This document shows, in pieces, positions 22,246 to 29,899 of a stretch of 34,396 nt of DNA. The DNA lies in contig DAIDIF010000200.1 of the NCBI GenBank assembly GCA_027451805.1, positions 1 through 34,396 on the forward strand, given 5' to 3'. The notes below the pieces were generated by a model. That model did no database searches. It had not been told where the DNA came from and worked only from the letters and a program-made list of their open reading frames with translations. A program made the position numbers and the translations under genes. Origin of the DNA: Acidobacteriota bacterium (GTDB lineage: Bacteria; Acidobacteriota; Terriglobia; Terriglobales; SCQP01). How positions within the stretch are numbered: the first letter of the stretch is position 1; each line of letters begins with the position of its first letter.

Positions 22246-24900
22246 ATGCAGCCTCTCTTCTACGCCGCGCTGGCGTTTGCGGGCGGCATCGCCGCCGCTG
22301 CCGCCGGACCGGCCTGGCTGGCGCCCTTCGCCGTTCTCTGGCTCGCCGTCGTCTCCGCTCTCGCCGCCGTCCTGCTTCGCCGCCGCGCCGCGGCGGCCGT
22401 GCTTGCCTTGTTGGTGTGCGCGGCCCTGGGCGGCTGGCGCGCCCGCCAGGTGTTGGCGGCGCCCGCGGCGGCGACCTCGCTCGAGCGCGCTGCCCGGCGC
22501 CTGCAAACCACGCCGCGCAGCCGCATCTTCCTTACCGGCTACTTGCGTGACACGCCCGAGCTGCTCTGGGATCGCGGGCAGCCCTCCGCCATCCGTCTCG
22601 ACCTTGCCGCGGTCACGCTTGCACCGTACAAGGCCTCGGCCAGAGTGGCACCCGTCTCCGGCGGCGTGCGCCTGTATGCCTACCCTCCGGTCCATCCGCC
22701 CCGCGGCGCGCGGTGGCAAGCCGCGCTGTTGCGGCTCCGGGCCGGCGACGGTCTCGGCGCCTCCGTGCATCTGCGACCGCTGCCCCGCTACCGCGATCCC
22801 GGCGTCGCCGACTTCGCCGCCGCGGCGCGCCGCCAGGGCATCGCACTCACCGCCACGCTGCCGCTGGAGGGCTGGCAGCCATGGCCGGCGGTGGGCGGCG
22901 GCGTGGCCACGCGTCTGCGCGCCGCGATCTGGCGCGGGCTCAGCCGCCGCCTCGACCAGCTCGTGCCGCCCCGCGCCGCGCCCCGCGCCAACGCCCTGCT
23001 GCGCGGCATGCTGCTGGGCGACGTCGCCCGCCTGGACGACGCCACCCGCACGGACTTCCAGATTGACGGCGTCTACCACCTGCTGGTGGTCGCCGGCCTG
23101 CACATCGGCATCCTGGCCGCGCTGCTGTACTGGCTCTGCCGCCGCCTGCGCCTTCCGCCGCTGGCCGCTTCCGCCGTCACGCTGCTGCTGCTCGCCGCCT
23201 ACGCCTGGGACATCGCCGGCCGCACGCCCACCCTCCGCGCCCTGCTCATGCTGGCGCTCTACTTCGGCGCCCGCGTCTGGTATCGCGAGCGCCAGGCGCT
23301 CAATGCCGTCGGCGGCGCCGGATTGATTCTGCTCGTCTGGCATCCGCTCGATTTGTTCGCGCCCGGCTTCGAGCTGTCGCTGGGCGCCGCCACGCTGCTT
23401 GCCGGCATCGCGCTGCCGCTGCTGCTCAAGACCTCGCATCCCCTGCGCCGGGCCATCCGCCAACTCGCCAACCCCGGCTATGACGAGGCCTTTCCGCCGC
23501 GGCTGGCGCAGTGGCGCCTCGATCTGCGCTCCGCCGGCTGGCCTCGCCTCCTTCCGGTTCTGCTCCGCATCCTGCTGGCGGTCTATGACGTGATCGTGAT
23601 CTCCCTTGTGCTCCAGCTGGGCTTCGCCGCCTTCAACGTGGTGTATTTCCACCGCGCCAGCCCCTGGTCGGTGGTCGCCAACGCGCTGCTCGTGCCCGCC
23701 GCCGGCGTCCTGATTCCGCTGGCCTGGCTGGCGCTGGCCGCATCGTCCATCGGCGCATTCACCGTGGCCGCCGGCGCGTTGCTCGCCGCCGCGGCGCGCG
23801 GCCTGCTCGCGGTGGCCGCCGCGCTGGCGCGCTGGCCACTGGCCAACTGGCGCGCGCCCTCGCCGCCGGGCTGGTTCCTGGTTGTCTTCGCCGCCGCCGT
23901 TGCCGCCTGGCTCGTGGCCGCCGGCCGCTGGGCAGGCGCGCGCCCCAGCCCGCCCAAGCGGGTGCCGGCTCCGGGCCCGGAGCCGCCCCAGCCCCCCATG
24001 CGCGGCTGGCAGCCGTTCGCCGCGATCACCGGCATCATGGCCATCTGCGCCCTGGTGGTGTCGCTGGCGCCCTTCCCGCCGCGCTTGCCGCCCGGCCTGG
24101 CGGCGACCATCCTCGATGTCGGCCAGGGCGACTCCATCCTGGTCTCCTTTCCTGACGGGCGCACGATGCTGGTGGATGCCGGCCCGCGCAGCGCGCACTG
24201 GGACAGCGGGGAGGAGATCGTGGCGCCATTCCTCTGGTCGCTGGGCCTGCACCGGCTCGACGCGGTGCTGCTCACCCACGCGCACAACGACCACCTGGGC
24301 GGGATGGCGACGGTGGTGCGCGACTTTCATCCCGGCGAAATCTGGCTCAGCCGCTCGCTGCCGTCCCGCGACCCCGCTCTGCGCTCCTTCCTGCGCCTCG
24401 TGCGGAAGCCGCGCGCCGGCCGTCCAGTGAAGATCCGGCGCCTGGCCGCCGGGGATGCCTTCCTCGCCGGCGCCAGCCGCCTCGCCGTTCTGCTGCCGCC
24501 GCCCAACGCCTTGGCCGGGCCCAAGCCCAGCAACGACGACTCGCTGATGCTGCGCGTGAGTTGGGGCGGCGCGGCCATGCTGCTGGCCGGCGATGCCCAG
24601 GCCGCCGGCGAGAGCTGGCTGCTGCGCCAGCACGAGCCGCTCGCGAGCGCGGTCCTGAAGGTCGGCCATCACGGCAGCAACAGCTCTTCCAGCGCCGCCT
24701 TCCTGGCGGCGGTCCGTCCTCAGGTTGCCGTGATCTCGGCGGGCAGGGCCAACCTCTATGGCCTGCCGTCCCCGGCGGTGCTGGCGCGGCTGCGGCAGGC
24801 CGGTGCGCGCGTCTTCCGCACCGACCGCAGCGGCGCCATCCAGTGCCGCCTGCAGGGCGGCTGGCTGCGCGTCCTGCTCTTCCGCCGGCCGCCGGCTTAG
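22246..24900 (+). CDS. comEC: ComEC/Rec2-family DNA internalisation protein
   Basis: An 884-residue membrane protein with the complete ComEC order. Two or three N-terminal helices (1-70) lead to a soluble OB-like region (about 75-215, with FLTGYLRDTPELL). The competence domain (about 235-560) has many helices and the signature blocks GMLLGDVARLDD, VYHLLVVAGLHIGIL and RTPTLRALLM. The C-terminal metallo-beta-lactamase-like domain begins at LDVGQGDSILV (about 624) and has the metal motif THAHNDHLGG (about 677-686) and VGHHGSNSSSS (about 805). ComEC forms the inner-membrane channel for transforming DNA, and the lactamase-like domain is thought to degrade the non-transported strand. The metal motif looks intact. 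A proline-rich linker (near 575) lies before the last soluble domain. It overlaps the convergent HD-GYP gene by four bases. No other competence gene is in the window. Confidence 0.95.
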   Translation: MQPLFYAALAFAGGIAAAAAGPAWLAPFAVLWLAVVSALAAVLLRRRAAAAVLALLVCAALGGWRARQVLAAPAAATSLERAARRLQTTPRSRIFLTGYLRDTPELLWDRGQPSAIRLDLAAVTLAPYKASARVAPVSGGVRLYAYPPVHPPRGARWQAALLRLRAGDGLGASVHLRPLPRYRDPGVADFAAAARRQGIALTATLPLEGWQPWPAVGGGVATRLRAAIWRGLSRRLDQLVPPRAAPRANALLRGMLLGDVARLDDATRTDFQIDGVYHLLVVAGLHIGILAALLYWLCRRLRLPPLAASAVTLLLLAAYAWDIAGRTPTLRALLMLALYFGARVWYRERQALNAVGGAGLILLVWHPLDLFAPGFELSLGAATLLAGIALPLLLKTSHPLRRAIRQLANPGYDEAFPPRLAQWRLDLRSAGWPRLLPVLLRILLAVYDVIVISLVLQLGFAAFNVVYFHRASPWSVVANALLVPAAGVLIPLAWLALAASSIGAFTVAAGALLAAAARGLLAVAAALARWPLANWRAPSPPGWFLVVFAAAVAAWLVAAGRWAGARPSPPKRVPAPGPEPPQPPMRGWQPFAAITGIMAICALVVSLAPFPPRLPPGLAATILDVGQGDSILVSFPDGRTMLVDAGPRSAHWDSGEEIVAPFLWSLGLHRLDAVLLTHAHNDHLGGMATVVRDFHPGEIWLSRSLPSRDPALRSFLRLVRKPRAGRPVKIRRLAAGDAFLAGASRLAVLLPPPNALAGPKPSNDDSLMLRVSWGGAAMLLAGDAQAAGESWLLRQHEPLASAVLKVGHHGSNSSSSAAFLAAVRPQVAVISAGRANLYGLPSPAVLARLRQAGARVFRTDRSGAIQCRLQGGWLRVLLFRRPPA

Positions 24901-25976
24901 CCGCGGGCGGCCGCCGGCATCGCGCCGGCGTCGTGCTCCTGCTGCAGCTCGATCCAGCGCGACAGCGGGATCGCCAGGAACGCTTCCACCACCTTGGGAT
25001 CGAACTGCCGTCCCGACTGGTTCACGATCTCGGTCCGCGCCTCGTTCCAGCTCATCGCCCGGCGATAGGGCCGATCCGAAGTCATCGCGTCGAGCGCGTC
25101 CGCCACCGCGAAAATGCGCGCGTCGCGCGGAATCGCCTCGCCCGCCAGGCCGCGGGGATAGCCGCTGCCGTCGAAGCGCTCCTGGTGCGTCAGCACCAGT
25201 TCGGCCGCGGTGGCCAGCGACTGCACCTGGTTCACCAGGTCGAAGCCGATCTGCACGTGGGTGCGCATGATCTCCTGCTCTTCCGGGCTCAGCGCCGCCG
25301 GTTTGTTCAGGATCGCGTCCGGAATCCCCAGTTTGCCGATGTCGTGCAGGTAGGAGGCGTGCTCGATCCGACCCAGGTCGTCGGGCGTGTAGCCCATGCG
25401 CGAGGCGATCTCCACCCCGTACCGGCTCACCCGCAGCGAATGTCCCGCCACGTCGCGCGCCCGCACGTCTAGCGCCATGGCCAGCGCCTGCAGCGTCTCC
25501 GCCGAAGCCTTCTGCGCCTGCTGCAGCGCGAAGCCGAGCTGTTGCGTCCGCTCCGCCAGCAACTGTTCCATCTCCCGCTGCCGGCTTTCCGCCGCCGCCG
25601 CCTGCCGTTGCCGATCCAGCGCCTGCCGCACCGTCACCAGCACCTGCTTCAAGTCCAGCGGCTTCACCAGAAAATCGGCCGCGCCCTGCCGCATGGCCTG
25701 CACCGCGGTCTTGGTGTCCGGCGCTGCCGTGGCCATCAGAAACGCCGTCTTCGGATGTCGCTGCCCGATCGCCTGCAGCAGCTCCAGCCCGGTGCGTCCC
25801 GGCATATGCAAATCCGAGATCACCAGGTCAATGTCGCCTCCCGCCAGCGTCGCCAGCGCTTCATCCACGCTCCCGCTGGACTCGCAGCGGAAGCCGTTGT
25901 CCTCCAGGTAGGCGCAGAGCAGATCCCGGATCATGGGCTCGTCGTCCACGACCAGCAGCTTGCCTTCCGCGTTCAT
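24897..25976 (-). CDS. Response regulator with HD-GYP domain (probable c-di-GMP phosphodiesterase)
   Basis: About 359 residues. The N-terminal receiver domain (VVDDEPMIRDLL) has phosphoacceptor Asp55 in LVISDLHMPG and Lys105 in LVKPLD. A coiled-coil linker (about 115-165, rich in Gln and Ala) connects it to an HD-GYP domain with His179 (GHSLRVSRY), His211-Asp212 with Lys215 (HDIGKLGIPD), His240 (MRTHVQIG) and HQERFDGSGYP (264-274). The second histidine of the common HHE element is Gln here, a variant also present in many family members. The enzyme would hydrolyse c-di-GMP on phosphorylation, linking signals to motility or biofilm. Start: ATG 25976 after GGTGA; ATG 25991, five codons upstream, is possible but has no ribosome site. 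There is no adjacent kinase gene, so it is an orphan regulator. Confidence 0.93.
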   Translation of the reverse strand: MNAEGKLLVVDDEPMIRDLLCAYLEDNGFRCESSGSVDEALATLAGGDIDLVISDLHMPGRTGLELLQAIGQRHPKTAFLMATAAPDTKTAVQAMRQGAADFLVKPLDLKQVLVTVRQALDRQRQAAAAESRQREMEQLLAERTQQLGFALQQAQKASAETLQALAMALDVRARDVAGHSLRVSRYGVEIASRMGYTPDDLGRIEHASYLHDIGKLGIPDAILNKPAALSPEEQEIMRTHVQIGFDLVNQVQSLATAAELVLTHQERFDGSGYPRGLAGEAIPRDARIFAVADALDAMTSDRPYRRAMSWNEARTEIVNQSGRQFDPKVVEAFLAIPLSRWIELQQEHDAGAMPAAARG

Positions 25977-26010
25977 GCTCGTCACCAACATCTTGGAATG
26001 CGGGCCATCC

Positions 26011-28428
26011 TCAGTTGCTCCGTCCCGGCCTGGGCGGCTGTTCCATCAGGAACTCGTGCGGTGGTTTCGCCCCCATCAGGTAGCGCACGAAATAATCCCA
26101 TCGCCGCCGCATCATGTAGGGGGCGTCGGCGCCGTAGCCGTGCGGTTCGTTGGGCAGCAGGATCAGATCGAAGTCCTTATTCGCCTTGATCAGGGCGTTG
26201 ACCACCATCAAGGTGTTGTTCATCGGCACGTTGTTGTCCATCGTGCCGTGGGCCAGCAGCAGGTGCCCCTGCAAATTCTTCGCCACGCCTTCGTTCGACT
26301 GCCCGGAATAGGTAGTCTTGCCGTCGGCAGTGGGGACATCCAAGCCCTGGTAGCGCTCGCCCCAGTCGTCCTCGTACTCGCGCTGGTCGTGGTTTCCGCT
26401 CTCCGCCACGCCGACCTTGAAGAAGTCGGGATAGCGGAACATCGCATCCGCGGTGGCATCGCCGCCGCCCGAGTGACCATAAATGCCGGCTTGGTTGATG
26501 TCAATGAAGGGGTAGCGCGCCGCCAGCTCCTTCATTCCCGCCACCTGGTCGGGCAGCGTGTTGTCCCGCATGTCACCGTAGTAGGTGTCGTGGAACTTTT
26601 CGCCACGCCAGGGCGTTCCCATGCCATCAAGCTCCACTACGACAAACCCCAGGCTGGCCAGCGCCTCCGCGTCGCCGCGGCTGGCCTGGAAATTACGCGT
26701 GCCGACGCTTCCAGTCTGGGGGCCGGGGTAAATGTGGTTGATGATCGGGTACTTGCGTCCCGGATCGAGATGGAAGGGCGTATACATCAACCCGTAAATA
26801 TCGGTCCTTCCGTCCCTTCCCTTTACTCTCACCTGAATTGGGGGCTTCCAGCCCGTCGCCAGCAGTCGTGCAATGTCGGCTTTCTCCAGCCGCATCACCA
26901 ACTTGCCGCTTGCGGTGCGCAACACCGTGACTGGCGGAACGTCGGGAGTGGAGTAGGTGTCGAGGAAGTATCGGCCATCGGGCGCGAAATCAACGTTGTG
27001 GTTCGCGTTTTCCGGCGTCAGCAATTGCTGCCGGCGGCCGTCAAGTGAGGCGCGAAAAAGGTGCTGGTAATACGGATCGCCGCCGCCCGGCAGCGCGGTG
27101 GCGATGAAGTACACCTGGCGTGCCTTTTGATCCACCCGCACCACGCTGTCCACGTTGCCGTCACGCAGGGAGGTGACCTGGTTCATCAGCTTGCCCGTGG
27201 TCAGGTTGTAGAGAAACAATTGCCCAAGGTTGTCGCGGTGCGAATACCAGAGGAATGCGTTGAGCCGCGGCAGATAGCGGAACGTGGTGCCATCCTGCCC
27301 GCCCTCGTACTGGGTTGCGACCTTCTCTTCGTAGATGGTCCGCACGTCGCCGGTGGCGGCGTCGGCGATGCGCACGTGCTCGTCCTTGTGATCGCGCGAG
27401 GTGGAGACGAACGCCAAGTGGTTGCCGCGCGGGCTCCACTGCACGTCCTGGTCGGGCCCGAACGCCACGTTGTCGGAAATCGTCGAGCGGTGGTAATCGG
27501 GCGGCATCTTCAGCCGGATCACCTTCAGGGCCTGTCCCTGCACCGGCAGGTTGATGATCACCCGGTGAATCATGATCACGTTCTTGTCGCCGGGCAGGGG
27601 GTAGATCTGGGTGGTGAGCTTGGGATGGCCGATCATCACCGGCACAAGGTAGAGCTTGCCGACCTTGCGCTGGTCCTGCTGGTAGGTGGCGATCTTGGTG
27701 GAGTCGGGGGACCAGAGCACGATGGCGCGATTGCTCGAGGTCCAACCGGCGTTATCGGTGGCGTAGCCGAAGTTCTTCACACCATCGAAGGTGAGCTGGG
27801 TGTCCTGGTGGGTGACGAGGTTGCGCATCCACAAATTCCAGTTGCGGATGAAGACCGCGCGCTTGCGGTCGGGCGAGATGGAGAGTGGCTCCTTGGCACC
27901 GCGGCCGCCGCTGAAAGCAAAGCCGCGCCCGCTGAACCCGCGTCCGCCGCCCGGTTCGATCGGCGCCGGCCGCGCGTCCGGCTGGCAGGCCGCGCCCGCG
28001 CGGTCGCAGCGCCAGCGCTTGCGGAAACTGGTGAAGGAGACGTAGTGGCCGTCGCGCGAAAAGGCCAGCGCCGTCAGCGCCAACTTGCCCGGCGCGACCT
28101 CGTGCCCCGAAGCCCGCGACAGCGCCGCCGCCAATTTCACCGCGTCGAAGGCCGGTTCCCGCGTTGCCCGCGCCGGATTGACCAGCACGTACCGGTTGCC
28201 CGCGGGCGTGGTGTAAGCAAACCACAGCCGCCCGTCCGGCAGCCATCCCGGCCGGATGTTCAATCCGAACACCAACTTCGCGGTGTTGAATCCCAGCCAC
28301 TGTTCCGCCTGGCGGTACTGCGCTGCGGTGATCGTCTTGGGACGGCTGTTGCCGGGCGGCGTTTGCGCCCCAGCCGCGGTCAGCATGCCCAGGGCGAGGG
28401 CCCCGCCCAAAGTCCGTAGGGGGCGCAT
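26011..28428 (-). CDS. Secreted S9 peptidase, dipeptidyl-peptidase IV-like
   Basis: An 805-residue exported protein with a signal peptide (MRPLRTLGGALALGMLTAAGAQ). Residues about 60-540 form a DPP-IV N-terminal beta-propeller with repeated strand blocks (LAFSRDGHYVSFTSF, ISPDRKRAVFIRN, LWSPDSTKIATYQQD). Residues about 550-790 form the alpha/beta-hydrolase domain with catalytic Ser653 in GHSGGGDA, Asp731 in HGTMDNNVP and His763 in NEPHGYG, so the triad is complete. Such enzymes remove dipeptides from peptide N-termini outside the cytoplasm, supporting growth on peptides. A glycine-rich insertion (GGGRGFSGRGFAFSGGRG, near 165-182) interrupts the propeller. The start is supported by AAGGAGA about six bases upstream. 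The gene is divergent from the CBS-like gene across about 100 bases. Confidence 0.94.
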   Translation of the reverse strand: MRPLRTLGGALALGMLTAAGAQTPPGNSRPKTITAAQYRQAEQWLGFNTAKLVFGLNIRPGWLPDGRLWFAYTTPAGNRYVLVNPARATREPAFDAVKLAAALSRASGHEVAPGKLALTALAFSRDGHYVSFTSFRKRWRCDRAGAACQPDARPAPIEPGGGRGFSGRGFAFSGGRGAKEPLSISPDRKRAVFIRNWNLWMRNLVTHQDTQLTFDGVKNFGYATDNAGWTSSNRAIVLWSPDSTKIATYQQDQRKVGKLYLVPVMIGHPKLTTQIYPLPGDKNVIMIHRVIINLPVQGQALKVIRLKMPPDYHRSTISDNVAFGPDQDVQWSPRGNHLAFVSTSRDHKDEHVRIADAATGDVRTIYEEKVATQYEGGQDGTTFRYLPRLNAFLWYSHRDNLGQLFLYNLTTGKLMNQVTSLRDGNVDSVVRVDQKARQVYFIATALPGGGDPYYQHLFRASLDGRRQQLLTPENANHNVDFAPDGRYFLDTYSTPDVPPVTVLRTASGKLVMRLEKADIARLLATGWKPPIQVRVKGRDGRTDIYGLMYTPFHLDPGRKYPIINHIYPGPQTGSVGTRNFQASRGDAEALASLGFVVVELDGMGTPWRGEKFHDTYYGDMRDNTLPDQVAGMKELAARYPFIDINQAGIYGHSGGGDATADAMFRYPDFFKVGVAESGNHDQREYEDDWGERYQGLDVPTADGKTTYSGQSNEGVAKNLQGHLLLAHGTMDNNVPMNNTLMVVNALIKANKDFDLILLPNEPHGYGADAPYMMRRRWDYFVRYLMGAKPPHEFLMEQPPRPGRSN

Positions 28429-28453
28429 GAAAACTCTCCTTATGAGCTACTCG

Positions 28454-28469
28454 CGTGGAGTATGCCACG
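28454..28469. promoter_or_regulatory. Dyad in the divergent spacer between S9 peptidase and cysteine synthase-like genes
   Basis: CGTGG-AGTATG-CCACG forms a five-base inverted repeat with a six-base centre, 26 bases from the peptidase start codon. On the minus strand its centre reads CATACT, a possible -10 box. It may be an operator; evidence is positional. Confidence 0.3.
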
Positions 28470-28531
28470 AAATCCGGTGTCCTGGAGATCCCTTGCGCGG
28501 GGCCGCCGGCCACAGCGGGTAGAATGAAGCC

Positions 28532-29896
28532 GTGCCCAAGGTTTGCGCCAATATCCTGGAAGCCATCGGCCATACCCCCATGGTGCGCATCAACAGCATC
28601 ACGCGCGCCATTCCGGCCGACGTCTACGCCAAGCTCGAGACCTTCAACCCCGGCAACTCCATCAAGGACCGCATGGCGGTCAAGATGATCGAAGACGCCG
28701 AACGCGCCGGCCTGCTCCAACCCGGGGGCACCATCATCGAGGGGACCAGCGGCAACACCGGCATGGGTCTGGCCATCGCCGCCGTGATCAAGGGCTACAA
28801 GTGCATCTTCACCACCACCGACAAGCAGTCGAAGGAGAAGATTGACGCGCTCCAGGCCTTCGGGGCCGAGGTCATCGTCTGCCCCACCAACGTCGAGCCC
28901 GATGATCCACGTTCGTATTACTCCGTTTCCAGCCGGCTGGCGCAGGAGATTCCCAACGCCTGGAAAGCCAACCAGTACGACAACCTCTCCAACACGGCGG
29001 CTCACTACGAGCAGACCGGCCCCGAGCTATGGGAGCAGACCGGCGGCAAGCTCGATCACCTGGTGGTTGGCGTCGGCACCGGCGGGACCGCCAGCGGCGT
29101 GGGCCGCTATCTGAAGGAGCGCAATCCGGCCATCCGGGTCTGGGGCATTGACACCTACGGCTCCATCTTCAAGAAGTACAAGGAGACCGGCGTCTTCGAC
29201 AAGCACGAGATCTATCCCTACATCACCGAGGGCATCGGCGAGGACTTCCTGCCGCGCAACGTGGATTTCTCCGTCGTGGATCACTTCGAAAAAGTCACCG
29301 ACAAAGACGCCGCGGTCATGACCCGCCGCATCGCGCGCGAGGAGGGCATTTTCGCCGGCAACTCCGCCGGCGCGGCCATGGCGGGCGTGCTGCAATTGCA
29401 GCGCCACTTCCGCGCGGGCGAGGTGGTGGTGGTGATCTTCCACGACCACGGTTCGCGCTATCTCGGCAAGATGTTCAACGACGAGTGGATGCGCGAGCGC
29501 GGCTTTCTGGAAAAGAGCGGCCTCACTGCCCGCGACCTGGTCGCGATGGGGCTTTCGGGCGAATTGTTTTCGGTCGAGGCCAACGAGCCCATCGAGCACG
29601 CGCTGCGCGTCATGAGCCAGCACGACTTTTCGCAGATTTCCATTACCCGCGATGACCGCCTGGTCGGCTCGCTCAACGAATCGCAGCTCTACCGCATTCT
29701 GCTCGAGCGCCCCGAGGTCAAGGCCGAGCCGCTGGAGACGATCATGCAGCCCGCCTTCCCCTTCGTGGATATCTCCACCCCGGTGGATCTGCTCGCGACG
29801 ATGATCACCGCCGAAAACCCGGCCGTGCTGGTGCGCGATTTCAAGACCGCCAAGACGTTCATCCTGACCCGCTCGGACGTGATCCGGGTGCTGTAG
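28532..29896 (+). CDS. Cystathionine beta-synthase/cysteine synthase-like PLP enzyme with C-terminal CBS domains
   Basis: A 454-residue fold-type II PLP enzyme. The N-terminal catalytic part (1-325) shows IGHTPMVRIN, the lysine that binds PLP (Lys45 in NPGNSIKDRMA), the substrate loop GTSGNTGMGLA and the phosphate loop GVGTGGTASG. The C-terminal part (about 335-454) contains two CBS motifs (FSVEANEPIEHALRVMSQHDFSQISI and the block around FPFVDISTPVDLLATMI), which usually bind adenosyl ligands. The enzyme makes cystathionine from serine and homocysteine or cysteine from O-acetylserine; the two cannot be told apart here. The haem domain of animal CBS is absent. The start is GTG 28532; an ATG seven bases upstream is in another frame. 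No partner lyase gene is adjacent. It converges with an ADOP permease gene with a three-base gap. Confidence 0.93.
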   Translation: MPKVCANILEAIGHTPMVRINSITRAIPADVYAKLETFNPGNSIKDRMAVKMIEDAERAGLLQPGGTIIEGTSGNTGMGLAIAAVIKGYKCIFTTTDKQSKEKIDALQAFGAEVIVCPTNVEPDDPRSYYSVSSRLAQEIPNAWKANQYDNLSNTAAHYEQTGPELWEQTGGKLDHLVVGVGTGGTASGVGRYLKERNPAIRVWGIDTYGSIFKKYKETGVFDKHEIYPYITEGIGEDFLPRNVDFSVVDHFEKVTDKDAAVMTRRIAREEGIFAGNSAGAAMAGVLQLQRHFRAGEVVVVIFHDHGSRYLGKMFNDEWMRERGFLEKSGLTARDLVAMGLSGELFSVEANEPIEHALRVMSQHDFSQISITRDDRLVGSLNESQLYRILLERPEVKAEPLETIMQPAFPFVDISTPVDLLATMITAENPAVLVRDFKTAKTFILTRSDVIRVL

Positions 29897-29899
29897 CGC

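Noticed and set aside
22213-24672. An 819-codon open frame antisense to comEC
   Set aside because: The composition is Gly/Arg/Gln low-complexity without any domain, while the sense frame is a complete ComEC with all its motifs.
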